Of a DNA stretch of 64,000 nt, positions 54,195 through 62,825 are shown piece by piece (position 1 is the stretch's first letter; each line of letters starts with the position of its first letter). This DNA is from Streptomyces sp. NRRL S-350. Its GTDB lineage: Bacteria; Actinomycetota; Actinomycetes; Streptomycetales; Streptomycetaceae. The position numbers and the translations under genes were made by a program. The notes beneath the pieces were generated by a model. The model was given only the letters and a program-made list of their open reading frames with translations. It had not been told where the DNA came from and did not search any database. Location: NCBI RefSeq assembly GCF_000719705.1, contig NZ_JOHO01000036.1, positions 7,720-71,719 of the forward strand, written 5' to 3'.

Positions 54195-55107
54195 GGCGGT
54201 CCCGGGGCGGCCGGCCGCCGCCCTTCGCGGGCCGTGTCCTCGCCGCCCTCGGGGCCGGCGGCGCCGCCGTGTCGGGCCAGTGGGCGGGACGGGTGAGCCC
54301 CGCCGGCAGGCGGGTGGCCGCGTCGCCGCGGGCGGCGTCGAGCTGGGCCTGGGTGAGGTAGAGGGCCGTGGTGAGGTCGGCGCCGGCCAGGTCGGCGTCG
54401 CGCAGGTCGGCGCCGATGAGGTCGGCCAGTCGCAGGTCCGCGCCGGAGAGGTCGGCCGCGACGAGCAGGGCGCCGCGCAGGTTGGCACCCTTCAGGTCGG
54501 CGCCGCGCAGCCGGGCGCCGAAGAGGTCGGCGCCGCGGTGCTCGCGGCGGCGCGGGACGGCCGCCCGGACGAGTTCGCCGGCGCGCAGCAGGAGGTCGCT
54601 GACGTGCTGCCGGTGGGCCGGGACGTCGACGGCGAGGATCTCCTCGGGGGCGCCGCCGGCGAGCCGGTCGGTCTCCGCGAGGGCCCGCCGCAGGTCGGCG
54701 TGGAGGGGGCGGGCGGCTTCGAAGGTGAGCGCCTCGGTGAGGTACCGGAGCAGTTCGTGCAGCTGTCGCACGATCGGGAAGACCTCGAACATGGGCGCGG
54801 CCGTGTCCGGTTCGTCGCGCCAGCTGCGGCCGCCGAAGGTCACCTGGGAGACCCGCTGCCCGGCGCCGAAGCAGTCGTAGACGGTGCAGCCCTGGAAGCC
54901 GCTGTCGCGCAGCCGCTCGTGGATGCCGCAGGTGAAGTCGGTCTTCAGGTTGCGGCAGGGGGTGCCGGCGGCCTTGTCGACGGCGAAGTCGGTGCCGGCG
55001 GCGAACGGCAGGGCGGCGCAGCAGAGTCCGAAGCAGTTGCCGCAGTCGGCCTGGAGCGGGGTCGGCGCGGCCGCCGTGGGGTCTTGCGGCGACTCGGTCT
55101 CGCGCAC
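54187..55107 (-). CDS. Pentapeptide-repeat protein with N-terminal Cys cluster
   Basis: A 306-residue protein. The N-terminal half has a set of conserved Cys ([41 protein letters not shown]), resembling metal-binding YkgJ-like clusters. The C-terminal part (about 205-265) is a run of pentapeptide repeats ([20 protein letters not shown] and so on), which form a right-handed quadrilateral beta-helix; some such proteins mimic DNA and protect gyrase. The last 40 residues are Pro/Arg-rich. GTG 55107 has GGAAGG upstream. It is divergent from a GNAT gene across an inverted repeat. Confidence 0.85.
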   Translation of the reverse strand: MRETESPQDPTAAAPTPLQADCGNCFGLCCAALPFAAGTDFAVDKAAGTPCRNLKTDFTCGIHERLRDSGFQGCTVYDCFGAGQRVSQVTFGGRSWRDEPDTAAPMFEVFPIVRQLHELLRYLTEALTFEAARPLHADLRRALAETDRLAGGAPEEILAVDVPAHRQHVSDLLLRAGELVRAAVPRRREHRGADLFGARLRGADLKGANLRGALLVAADLSGADLRLADLIGADLRDADLAGADLTTALYLTQAQLDAARGDAATRLPAGLTRPAHWPDTAAPPAPRAARTRPAKGGGRPPRDRRR

Positions 55108-55164
55108 GTCCGGGATCCTTCCAGCAGCCGGGCGCCGGTGTGGCACCGCGGACGCCGAAAATTC

Positions 55165-55193
55165 TACTGGGCAGACCCCCACGCCACCCAGTA
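55165..55193. promoter_or_regulatory. Inverted repeat in a divergent promoter
   Basis: TACTGGG (55165-55171) and CCCAGTA (55187-55193) are exact inverted repeats 15 bases apart between the pentapeptide-repeat gene (55107) and the GNAT gene (55252). Candidate operator. Confidence 0.45.
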
Positions 55194-55251
55194 AGGTATG
55201 CAGCCGTTCAGAGACCATTACCGATAGACGGTTGCAGACGGAGGTAGCGGC

Positions 55252-55908
55252 ATGAGGGAGCCCGACATCAGAGAGCTGGTCCGGAGCTGGATCTCGGGCT
55301 GGGCCGTCTCGCGCGGCTCCGCCGAGCCGGTGGACCGGCCCTGGGGCTGGACCATCGACGTCGGCGCGCCCGTCGGCGAGGTGGCCCGGCACGTGCTGCC
55401 GGAGCCGACCGAGGCCGCGGTCCGCACGATCGCCGAGGCCACCACCGCACCCACCACCTGGCTGAAGCTGTTCGCCGAGGACGCCACCGTGCGCCCCTGG
55501 GTCGGCCCCCGCTGGCGACTGGACCCTCCGGGCTTCCTGATGAGCACCCCGCTCGCCCCCGAGCACCCCGCCGTGCCGACCGGCCACACGGTGACCGTCT
55601 GGGAGCGGGGCGGCGTCCTGCGGGTGCTGGTCCGCACCGGGGCCGGGCACTTCGCGGCGCGCGGCCAGGCCGGCCTGGCCGGTCCGGTGGCGGTGCCCGA
55701 CCAGATCACCACCGCACCCGAGTTCCGCCGCCGGGGCTTGGGCGCCCTGGTGATGCGGACCCTGCAGTCCGCCGCGTACGAGGCGGGCGCCCGCACCGGC
55801 GTCCTGGTCGGCACGCGCGAGGGCCGGGCGCTGTACACCGCGCTCGGCTGGACCACCCACGCCCCGATGGCGAGCCTGGTCCTGGAGCCGGCGGGTTCCG
55901 AAGGCTGA
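55252..55908 (+). CDS. GNAT family N-acetyltransferase
   Basis: A 218-residue protein with the GNAT core at the C-terminus: [20 protein letters not shown] (acetyl-CoA pyrophosphate loop R-R-x-G-x-G) and [18 protein letters not shown]. The N-terminal half (about 1-100) is a variable domain containing [23 protein letters not shown] 55252 follows GGAGG. Substrate unknown. Confidence 0.85.
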   Translation: MREPDIRELVRSWISGWAVSRGSAEPVDRPWGWTIDVGAPVGEVARHVLPEPTEAAVRTIAEATTAPTTWLKLFAEDATVRPWVGPRWRLDPPGFLMSTPLAPEHPAVPTGHTVTVWERGGVLRVLVRTGAGHFAARGQAGLAGPVAVPDQITTAPEFRRRGLGALVMRTLQSAAYEAGARTGVLVGTREGRALYTALGWTTHAPMASLVLEPAGSEG

Positions 55909-56013
55909 AGTCCCCCGAAGTCCCGGGGTGGCCGCCGACGGCCGCCCGCGCGGCGGCGCGCGGTCGCGGACCGACCGGCCGGCGGCCCCGGGGCCGCACC
56001 GTCCGGGGACCGT

Positions 56014-56661
56014 TCAGGGATTCCGTCCGGCGCTGTCGTCCGACCGCTCCCGGCCCCGGGAGCGGTGCCGCCGCACGTACCAGACCGACAGGGCGACGGC
56101 GGCGACCACCGCGATCGCGATGGCGGCGACCCGCCCGACCGTGCCCTCCACCCGGGTGTAGGCGGCCCCGGCGAAGTAGCCGAGGAGGGTGAAGCCGACG
56201 CCCCAGGCGACCCCGCCGAGGGCGTTGTAGAACAGGAACCGGCGGTACGGCATCCGGGACATCCCGGCCAGCGAGGGCACCAGGGGACGGAAGAACGCGA
56301 TGAACCGGCCGACGAAGACGGCGGCCGGACCACGTCGGCGGATCAGGTCCTGCGCCGTGTCGACCTGCTTGACATGGCGTCGCAGCAGGCGGGTGTGCAG
56401 GATGGCGGGACCGAGGGGGCGGCCGATCTCGTAGCCGGCCGAGTCGCCGAGGACGGCCGCGCAGACCACGACCAGGACCATCCAACCGATGGAGACCCGG
56501 CCCTGGTGGGCCAGGAAGCCACCGAGGACGGCGGCGGTCTCACCGGGGATGAAGAAGCTGAAGAACAGGGCGTCCTCGGCGAAGACCATGGCGCCGACGG
56601 CCGCGTACACGACCGGACCTGACAGGCCGCGCAGCCAGTCGGTGATCGAGTGCATCGGCAC
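56014..56661 (-). CDS. DedA family membrane protein
   Basis: A 215-residue DedA/SNARE-associated-like membrane protein. Family motifs are VFAEDALFFSFFIPGETAAV, GYEIGRPLGPAIL, the F-x-x-R signature region VGRFIAFFRPLVPSLAGMSR and LGGVAWGVGFTLLGYFAG. Members are thought to move undecaprenyl phosphate or other lipids across the membrane and affect envelope integrity. The C-terminus is a basic/acidic tail. ATG 56661; ATG 56655 is the next codon but one. Monocistronic. Confidence 0.9.
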   Translation of the reverse strand: MPMHSITDWLRGLSGPVVYAAVGAMVFAEDALFFSFFIPGETAAVLGGFLAHQGRVSIGWMVLVVVCAAVLGDSAGYEIGRPLGPAILHTRLLRRHVKQVDTAQDLIRRRGPAAVFVGRFIAFFRPLVPSLAGMSRMPYRRFLFYNALGGVAWGVGFTLLGYFAGAAYTRVEGTVGRVAAIAIAVVAAVALSVWYVRRHRSRGRERSDDSAGRNP

Positions 56662-56847
56662 ACCTCGTCAGCGATCGAGCCGCTTTCCGCTCTCCAATGT
56701 AGTGCTTGCCCCGTGCACCAGCCCGGTCGGGCGGGGAGGGGCGGCACGTTCCGGAGAACGGGCGGGTCGGCCGACGACGGGGTCCGCGGTGCGGTCGCCG
56801 TCGCAGGGCACGCGGGCGCGGGGCCGCTGCGCGGGAGGACCGGCCGG

Positions 56848-57633
56848 CTAGCGGTACGGCAGCAGCTCGGGCCGCTTGGGCGGACGGCCGTCGCCGGAGG
56901 AGCGGCCGGTGAGCCGACGGCCGATCCAGGGGCCGAGGTGGGTGCGCAGCCAGCGGGCGTCGGCGCGCAGCCGTTCGGCGCGGCCGGGCGGGGCCGCGGC
57001 GGGCAGCGGGGCGCGCCAGTCGAAGGCGGCGGGGCGGCCGAGTGCCTCCAGCACGCCCTCGGCGACCCGGCGGTGGCCTTCGGGTGAGAGGTGGAGGCGG
57101 TCCTCCGCCCAGAGTCGGCGGTCGTCGAAGCAGGGGGCGGAGAAGAGGTCGACGACGGCGATGCCGTCCTCGGTGCCGAGTTCCTGCACGAAGGCCTTCA
57201 TCCGCAGGATGACGGGCAGCAGCCGGGCGCCGCCCGCGAGCCGGCGGGTGGGGTCGGTGCTGGTGAACAGGACGACGGTGGCGCCGGTGGCGCGCAGTTC
57301 GCGGGCGCAGTCGCCGAGCAGCCGCTCGACCCGGTCGATGTCGCAGCCGGGGCGCAGTACGTCGTTGAAGCCGCCGGCGAGGGTGACGAGCTGGGCGCCG
57401 GCGGCGGCGCCGGGGGCGAGCTGCTCGTCGTGGATCTGGCCGATGAGCTTGCCGCGGACGGCGAGGTTGGCGTAGCGGAAGTCCCGGTCCGGGTGCTCGG
57501 CCGCGAGTGCCGAGGCGACCCGGTCGGCCCAGCCGCGGTAGTGGCCGTCGGGCAGCAGGTCGTCGCACATGCCCTCGGTGAAGGAGTCGCCGAGGGCGAC
57601 GTAGCTGTCGTAGCTGCGGTGGGGGGTGGGCAC
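56848..57633 (-). CDS. SGNH/GDSL-type hydrolase
   Basis: A 261-residue hydrolase of the SGNH fold. Block I YVALGDSFTEGMCDD, block II YANLAVRGKLIGQI, block III LAGGFNDVLRP and block V EDRLHLSPEGHRRVAE are all present, so the Ser-Gly-Asn-His set is complete. The C-terminal 40 residues are Arg-rich. No signal peptide, so probably cytoplasmic, unlike many secreted GDSL esterases. GTG 57633 follows GGAGG. A second SGNH gene in the window (29267-29914) is only distantly similar. Confidence 0.88.
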   Translation of the reverse strand: MPTPHRSYDSYVALGDSFTEGMCDDLLPDGHYRGWADRVASALAAEHPDRDFRYANLAVRGKLIGQIHDEQLAPGAAAGAQLVTLAGGFNDVLRPGCDIDRVERLLGDCARELRATGATVVLFTSTDPTRRLAGGARLLPVILRMKAFVQELGTEDGIAVVDLFSAPCFDDRRLWAEDRLHLSPEGHRRVAEGVLEALGRPAAFDWRAPLPAAAPPGRAERLRADARWLRTHLGPWIGRRLTGRSSGDGRPPKRPELLPYR

Positions 57634-57824
57634 GGGCCGGCCTCCGCTCTCCTGGGATGACTCCGCGGTCCGACGATCGTACGGGTGCGTCCTGGCGGCG
57701 GTGCAGCGAGGGCCCTGCGGCGGTGCGGCGAGAGGCCGTGCGGCGAGGGGCCGTGCGCCGGTGCGGCGAGGGCCCCGGTGCCGCCCGTTCGGCCACGCCG
57801 CCCCTCTCCTCGCCCCGCAGGACG

Positions 57825-58223
57825 CTAGCCCGTGACGGCCGCCGTCCCGTCCTCCGCCTTCCGGGGCGTGAACCAGTGCTCGCGCACGGCGTCGGTGGGC
57901 CGCTGCTCGCCGAGGGCGGCCAGGCCCCACTCCCCCAGTGCCTCGATGACCGGCCGCAGTTCGCGGCCGCGCCCGGTCAGTTCGTAGACCGTCGCGTTGG
58001 CCGGCCGTTCCAGCTTCCGCCGCACGACCAGTCCGTCCCCCTCCAGCTGCTTGAGCCGGGCGGCCAGGATGTCGGTGGAGACGCCGGGCAGGTCGGCGTG
58101 CAGGTCGGTGTAGCGGCGGGGGCCGCCGAGGAGTTCACGGGCGATCAGGAGGCTCCAGCGTTCGCCCACCGCGTCCAGGGCGCGGGCGACGGCGCAGTAC
58201 TGGTCGTAGCTTCGGCGTGACAT
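57825..58223 (-). CDS. HxlR family transcriptional regulator
   Basis: A 132-residue winged-helix repressor or activator of the HxlR class. CAVARALDAVGERWSLLIAR, ELLGGPRRYTDLHADLPGVS and TDILAARLKQLEGDGLVVRR are typical. ATG 58223 (MSRRSYDQY) gives the family length; ATG 58235 is an alternative. It is divergent from the aminotransferase gene with overlapping palindromes in the 97-base gap. The signal could be redox or aldehyde stress as in other HxlR proteins. Confidence 0.9.
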   Translation of the reverse strand: MSRRSYDQYCAVARALDAVGERWSLLIARELLGGPRRYTDLHADLPGVSTDILAARLKQLEGDGLVVRRKLERPANATVYELTGRGRELRPVIEALGEWGLAALGEQRPTDAVREHWFTPRKAEDGTAAVTG

Positions 58224-58245
58224 GGGGATCAGCATAGCCAAGAGG

Positions 58246-58270
58246 TTGGACTTTCCAAGTGACAACTTGG
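58246..58270. promoter_or_regulatory. Overlapping palindromes, candidate HxlR operator
   Basis: TTGGA, CTT, TCCAA (58246-58258) overlaps CCAAGT, GACA, ACTTGG (58255-58270). Both are perfect palindromes, between the HxlR gene (58223) and the aminotransferase gene (58321). Confidence 0.6.
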
Positions 58271-58320
58271 TAGAACAAAGCAGAAGCAACGGAGCGGTGG
58301 TGACGGTCGGGAGGCCGCAG

Positions 58321-59535
58321 ATGGAGTTTCGACAGTCCAGCAAGCTCAACGACGTGTGCTACGAGATCCGCGGCCCGGTGGTCGACCAGGCCAACGCCCT
58401 GGAAGAGGCCGGGCACAGCGTGCTGCGGCTGAACACCGGCAACCCCGCCCCGTTCGGCTTCGAGGCGCCCGAGGAGATCATCCAGGACATCATCCGCAAC
58501 CTGCCCTCGGCGCACGGCTACAGCGACTCGCGCGGCATCCTGCCGGCCCGCCGCGCGGTGGTGCAGTACTACCAGCAGCGCGGGGTCCAGGGCGTCACCG
58601 TCAACGACGTCTACCTCGGCAACGGCGTCTCCGAGCTGATCCAGATGGCCGTCACCGCCCTGGTGGACGACGGCGACGAGGTGCTCGTGCCGATGCCCGA
58701 CTACCCGCTCTGGACGGCCGCGGTCCGGCTGGCCGGCGGCAGGGCCGTGCACTACCTGTGCGACGAAGGGGCCGAGTGGTACCCGGACCTGGACGACATC
58801 GCCGCCAAGATCACCGCCCGCACCAAGGCGATCGTCGTCATCAACCCCAACAACCCCACCGGTGCCGTCTACCCGAAGGAACTGCTGGCGGGCATCCTCG
58901 ACCTGGCCCGCCGCCACCAGCTGATGGTCCTGGCCGACGAGATCTACGACAAGATCCTCTACGACGACGCCGAGCACCACTGCCTGGGCGCCCTCGCCGA
59001 CGACGTGCTCACCCTCACCTTCAACGGCCTCTCCAAGTCCTACCGGGTGGCCGGCTTCCGCAGCGGCTGGCTGGTCGTCTCCGGGCCCAAGCAGCACGCC
59101 ACCGACTACCTGGAGGGCCTGACCATGCTCTCCGGCATGCGGCTGTGCCCCAACGTGCCCGCCCAGTACGCCGTCCAGGCCGCGCTCGGCGGCCACCAGT
59201 CCATCCACGACCTGGTCCTGCCCGGCGGCCGGCTCACCGAGCAGCGCGACATCGCGGTCAAGGCGCTCAACGAGATCCCCGGCGTCAGCTGCGTCAAGCC
59301 CAAGGGCGCGCTGTACGCCTTCGCCAAGCTCGACCCGGCGGTGCACCGGATCGTCGACGACGAGCGGTTCGTGCTGGACCTGCTGCTGCGCGAGAAGATC
59401 CACGTCGTCCAGGGCACCGGCTTCAACTGGCCCCGCCCGGACCACTTCCGCTTCGTCACGCTGCCCCGCGCCGACGACCTGGAGACGGCCATCAACCGGA
59501 TCGGGCGCTTCCTGGCGACGTACCGCCAGAGCTGA
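58321..59535 (+). CDS. PLP-dependent aminotransferase (AlaA-like)
   Basis: A 404-residue class I/II aminotransferase. The PLP lysine is Lys239 in [19 protein letters not shown], and [12 protein letters not shown] and [12 protein letters not shown] are the usual PLP-pocket segments. The start [20 protein letters not shown] and overall length match the AlaA/alanine transaminase branch, which converts pyruvate and glutamate to alanine. ATG 58321 has GGGAGG 8 bases upstream. Divergent from HxlR and probably under its control. Confidence 0.9.
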   Translation: MEFRQSSKLNDVCYEIRGPVVDQANALEEAGHSVLRLNTGNPAPFGFEAPEEIIQDIIRNLPSAHGYSDSRGILPARRAVVQYYQQRGVQGVTVNDVYLGNGVSELIQMAVTALVDDGDEVLVPMPDYPLWTAAVRLAGGRAVHYLCDEGAEWYPDLDDIAAKITARTKAIVVINPNNPTGAVYPKELLAGILDLARRHQLMVLADEIYDKILYDDAEHHCLGALADDVLTLTFNGLSKSYRVAGFRSGWLVVSGPKQHATDYLEGLTMLSGMRLCPNVPAQYAVQAALGGHQSIHDLVLPGGRLTEQRDIAVKALNEIPGVSCVKPKGALYAFAKLDPAVHRIVDDERFVLDLLLREKIHVVQGTGFNWPRPDHFRFVTLPRADDLETAINRIGRFLATYRQS

Positions 59536-59554
59536 GCCGCATACGCTCGCAGGC

Positions 59555-59887
59555 ATGACCGTCCTGCGCTCCGTCGCCCTGTTCGTCCTCGCCGCGCTCG
59601 CCGAGATCGGCGGCTGCTGGCTGGTCTGGCAGAGCGTGCGCGAGCAACGGCCGTGGTGGCTGGCCGGGTTGGGGGTGGTGGCGCTCGGGGCGTACGGCTT
59701 CGTCGCGGCGCTGCAGCCGGACGGCCAGTTCGGGCGGGTGCTGGCCGCGTACGGCGGGGTGTTCGTGGCCGGCTCGCTGCTCTGGGGCGTGGCCGTGGAC
59801 GGCTTCCGGCCGACCCGCCACGACGTGGTGGGCGCGCTGGTCTGCCTGGCCGGGGTCGCCGTGATCATGTACGGCCCCCGGCGCTGA
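59555..59887 (+). CDS. YnfA family membrane protein
   Basis: A 110-residue four-helix membrane protein of the YnfA/UPF0060 family, small-multidrug-transporter-like. [40 protein letters not shown], and [20 protein letters not shown] are characteristic. ATG 59555 is 19 bases after the aminotransferase stop, so the two are probably cotranscribed. Confidence 0.92.
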   Translation: MTVLRSVALFVLAALAEIGGCWLVWQSVREQRPWWLAGLGVVALGAYGFVAALQPDGQFGRVLAAYGGVFVAGSLLWGVAVDGFRPTRHDVVGALVCLAGVAVIMYGPRR

Positions 59888-59893
59888 CCGCAC

Positions 59894-59930
59894 CGGTGCC
59901 CCGGGGCGCAGGTCCGGCCCCGGGGCACCG
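59894..59930. terminator. Bidirectional terminator
   Basis: A perfect 14-bp stem, 59894-59907 paired with 59917-59930, with a 9-base loop, between convergent ynfA-like and phosphatase genes. Confidence 0.8.
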
Positions 59931-59981
59931 TCATCGCGGCGGCGGCCGGCCGTCACCGGCGGCGGCTGCCGACGACCGGTC

Positions 59982-61649
59982 TCACCAGCCCCAGCCGCCG
60001 CCCTCGCCGTCGTCGTCGCGGCCCGAGTCCCAGCCCTCGCCGACCGTGCGCACGATCGAGTAGTTGTCGATCTGGGTGCCGTCCTCGGCCAGCGCGGTGA
60101 CCTTCATGACCGACTTCCGGCCCAGGTGCGCCGGGGTGACGTCGACCTTGATGAAGGAGTAGCCGGTGTAGCGCACCCGCGACCACTGGATGGTCTCGGG
60201 GACCTTCACCCGGCCCTTGCCCCAGTAGTAGGTGGCGACCTCGTCCTGGTGGTTCTCGTGCCCCTCGTAGGTGTCCGGCACGTCGAACTTGTACAGGCTG
60301 CGGCCGGCCGCGCCCGCGGTCACGTAGACCACGCCGTCCTTCTCGGGCTCGATGGTGGCGCCGCTCGGCACCTGCTTCGAGACCTTGTTGCCCAGGATGG
60401 CGTCGGTGCGCTCGTAGATGTGGTTGTGGCCGTTGATGACCAGGTCCACCCGGTACTTCTCGAACAGCGGCACCCAGGCCTCGCGGACGCCGCCCTCGGA
60501 GGCGTGCGCGACGGTGGTGGAGAAGGCGCAGTGGTGGAAGAAGACCACGACGAAGTCGACGGTCTCGTCGCCGCGCAGGTCCTTGAGGGTGCGCTCCAGC
60601 CACTGGGTCTGCTTGCTCGCCGAGAGGCCCAGGTTGGCCGGGATCTCGTACGAGACGTCGTTGGCGTCGAGCGAGATGACGCCGACGTTCTTGTAGCGGA
60701 AGGTGTAGACGCCGGGGACCTTGCGCGGGTCCGGGCCGTTGTCCGGCAGGAAGAAGCGGGCGTTCTCGCCGCCGTAGCCGTTGGGCGAGTACCAGGCCTC
60801 GATGTCGTGGTTGCCGTAGGCGACCATCCACGGGATCTCGGCGGCCACCGTCTCGGTCTGGACCAGGAAGTCGTCCCAGGTCTTCGCGTTGAAGACGGAC
60901 TTGTCCGGGTCGGTGCCGGAGCCGGCCGGGTCGGCGTAGCAGATGTCGCCGGCGTGCAGGTGGAAGGCCGGCTTCTGTGCCTTGATGACGTGGTCGTTGC
61001 CCGCCGCGTGCGAGCTGACGCCCTGGTCGCCGAAGGCGGTGAAGGTGAACGGCTCGTACACCTTGCCCCAGCGGTGGTCGCGCGAGGGCGCGGTGCGGAA
61101 GGTGTGCAGGGTGGAGATCTGCTGCTGCGAGGCCGGGTCGAAGCCGTCGTGGCCGACACCGTAGTAGTAGGTGGTGTCGGGGTGCAGGTCCTCCAGCGCC
61201 ACGTGCAGGTAGTACTGGTCCACCGGCTGGCTGCCCGGGGTCAGCGCCGGGGTGTGCAGGGCGCGGACCTCGGCCTGGACCTTGTGGCCGAGCTCCCACG
61301 GGGTCCGGCCGAAGCGCAGGAACGGCTTCTTGACCGGCACCGGGACCTGCCAGGAGATGCGGAACTGGGTGTCCGGCTCGGGGCCGAACTGGAGGTGACG
61401 GCCGATCGGCGCGACCATCGAGCCGTCGATGCCGGCCGTCGTGCCGCCCGTGACCGGCTGCGGGCCGGCCGGCGCGGCGAGGGCCGTGCCGCCGCCCAGG
61501 GCGCCGCCGACGGCGACGGCACCGACGGTCACGGCGCCGGCGCGCAGCATCCGGCGGCGGGAGAAGCGGGCCCGCAGGTACTCGTGCTGCTCGGCCGTGC
61601 TCATGCGGTCGGCAAGCTCGGCCGGCACGCCCATCTTGGGGATATCCAT
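59982..61649 (-). CDS. Tat-exported purple acid phosphatase-like metallophosphoesterase
   Basis: A 555-residue secreted phosphoesterase. The N-terminus has a Tat signal (FSRRRMLRAGAVTVGAVAVG then ALAAPAGP). A fibronectin-like N-terminal domain (residues about 70-190) precedes the metallophosphoesterase domain with FTAFGDQG, HAGDICYADP, YGNHDIEAWYSP, FFHHCAF and INGHNHIYERTD, the two-metal ligand set of purple acid phosphatases. The C-terminus ends in Gly/Asp. It likely releases phosphate outside the cell. ATG 61649. The upstream TCGAACA/TGTTCGA palindrome may be an operator; no convincing Pho box was seen. Confidence 0.9.
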   Translation of the reverse strand: MDIPKMGVPAELADRMSTAEQHEYLRARFSRRRMLRAGAVTVGAVAVGGALGGGTALAAPAGPQPVTGGTTAGIDGSMVAPIGRHLQFGPEPDTQFRISWQVPVPVKKPFLRFGRTPWELGHKVQAEVRALHTPALTPGSQPVDQYYLHVALEDLHPDTTYYYGVGHDGFDPASQQQISTLHTFRTAPSRDHRWGKVYEPFTFTAFGDQGVSSHAAGNDHVIKAQKPAFHLHAGDICYADPAGSGTDPDKSVFNAKTWDDFLVQTETVAAEIPWMVAYGNHDIEAWYSPNGYGGENARFFLPDNGPDPRKVPGVYTFRYKNVGVISLDANDVSYEIPANLGLSASKQTQWLERTLKDLRGDETVDFVVVFFHHCAFSTTVAHASEGGVREAWVPLFEKYRVDLVINGHNHIYERTDAILGNKVSKQVPSGATIEPEKDGVVYVTAGAAGRSLYKFDVPDTYEGHENHQDEVATYYWGKGRVKVPETIQWSRVRYTGYSFIKVDVTPAHLGRKSVMKVTALAEDGTQIDNYSIVRTVGEGWDSGRDDDGEGGGWGW

Positions 61650-61721
61650 GCGCGGGACTCTGTCAGCGGCACGTGGATCACACACTGACGCGCGGTGAAC
61701 GAGCCGCAGCGCACACCCCAT

Positions 61722-61739
61722 TCGAACACCAATGTTCGA
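61722..61739. promoter_or_regulatory. Palindrome upstream of the phosphatase
   Basis: TCGAACA and TGTTCGA are exact inverted repeats separated by CCAA, about 75 bases before the phosphatase start. The half-sites resemble an actinobacterial SOS box, but the spacing between TCGAAC and GTTCGA is 6, not 4. Confidence 0.5.
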
Positions 61740-61858
61740 CCATGGTTTGGCAAAGGGCGTGTCCGCACCGATTCCACGCCCGATCATGGCCCCCACCGGG
61801 CAGCGGACCTGAGCGGACGTCGGCCGGGCCCCGGTGCGGGGGGGGTGGGCCCGCAGGG

Positions 61859-62110
61859 TCAGGAGGGCTCGTCCCACTGCGTGGCGGCCCGGTTCCCGGT
61901 GCCGTCGCAGGTGCGGCAGATCTCGTCCCGGTAGGCGTGCTTGGCGCCGCCCGCGTCCACCCGGTAGCGCACGTACACGCCGGTGCCGTCGCACAGGAAG
62001 CAGTTGCCGCCCCCGCCGCCCACCTCGGTGGTGCCGGTGCCCTGGCACGTCCGGCAGCTGAGGCCGGCGGTACGGCCGGTGCCCGCGCAGATGCGGCAGA
62101 CCGTCGTCAT
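61859..62110 (-). CDS. Small DnaJ-type zinc-finger protein
   Basis: An 83-residue protein consisting of four C-x-x-C-x-G-x-G motifs: CRICAGTG, CRTCQGTG, CFLCDGTG and CRTCDGTG, the set seen in the central domain of DnaJ, without J or C-terminal domains. It should bind two zinc ions and could be a chaperone-like or RNA-binding accessory, but no partner is nearby. ATG 62110 has GGGAGGAAG upstream. Confidence 0.85.
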   Translation of the reverse strand: MTTVCRICAGTGRTAGLSCRTCQGTGTTEVGGGGGNCFLCDGTGVYVRYRVDAGGAKHAYRDEICRTCDGTGNRAATQWDEPS

Positions 62111-62265
62111 CGTCTTCCTCCCTCGCGCGGAGCGGCTCGATGCGCGGAACGGCTCGATGCCACCGGTCATCGTAGTGGTGCCGGCCGCCGAACCGCCCGG
62201 GGGCGGCGATCTGACGGCCGATCACGCGAGGGGCCGCACCGTCGGCGGCGCGCCCGGGGCGGCCG

Positions 62266-62706
62266 CTACTCCGGCAGGCCCTCGCGGACCCGGCGCGAGA
62301 CCGAGATCAACTGGAGGTCGAGCAGACCGGGCGGATCGGCCAGGCCGGGACCGCCCGCCCGCACCCAGGCCGCTATGTCGTCGATCATCTCGTCCATCAG
62401 CACGAAGCCGAGCCAGACCGGCCGGCCGCCCGCCGCCCGGCCCTCGGCGGACGGGCCGACCACCACCACGTTGGACTGGGTGCACACGTCCAGGCACTTG
62501 ACCGCCCGGACCCGGCCCGCCGGACCCACCGCCGTCCGCAGCCGCTCGTACTGCCCCGCGTGGTCCACGCCGGGGTGCTTCGCCTCGGTGCCGCAGCAGC
62601 AGCCGCGGCAGACGGTGACGGTCACCGGGGAGGCGCCGCCCCGCTTCCGGTCCCGGGCGCCGTCGCGGTCGCGGGTGCCGTCGCGGTCACGGTCTCGGCG
62701 GCTCAT
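62266..62706 (-). CDS. (2Fe-2S) ferredoxin-like protein
   Basis: A 146-residue protein with a thioredoxin-like [2Fe-2S] ferredoxin domain: VTVTVCRGCCCGTEAKHPGV gives the first ligand set and VKCLDVCTQSNVVVV the second. The N-terminal 22 residues are an Arg/Asp repeat (RDRD, GTRD, GARD) from a short DNA repeat. ATG 62706 is favoured. Divergent from an AraC regulator across 119 bases. Redox partner unknown. Confidence 0.85.
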   Translation of the reverse strand: MSRRDRDRDGTRDRDGARDRKRGGASPVTVTVCRGCCCGTEAKHPGVDHAGQYERLRTAVGPAGRVRAVKCLDVCTQSNVVVVGPSAEGRAAGGRPVWLGFVLMDEMIDDIAAWVRAGGPGLADPPGLLDLQLISVSRRVREGLPE

Positions 62707-62825
62707 CGGCTCTGGTACCCCCTGGTCTGCGGCGCGCTCTGCCCACGCACTGTACCCGCCGCCCCGATGCTGTCCGACCACCCCTTTAGGATGCGCACGT
62801 CACGGACGAAGGGGAGGGCAGGCGG

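Noticed and set aside
61650..61720. Pho box for the phosphatase
   Set aside because: A single GTTCACC-like heptamer is visible on the minus strand, but the required second copy 11 bases away is too degenerate.
61722..61739. LexA/SOS box upstream of the phosphatase
   Set aside because: Half-sites TCGAAC and GTTCGA are right, but they are 6 bases apart where actinobacterial SOS boxes have 4, and the gene has no DNA-repair role.
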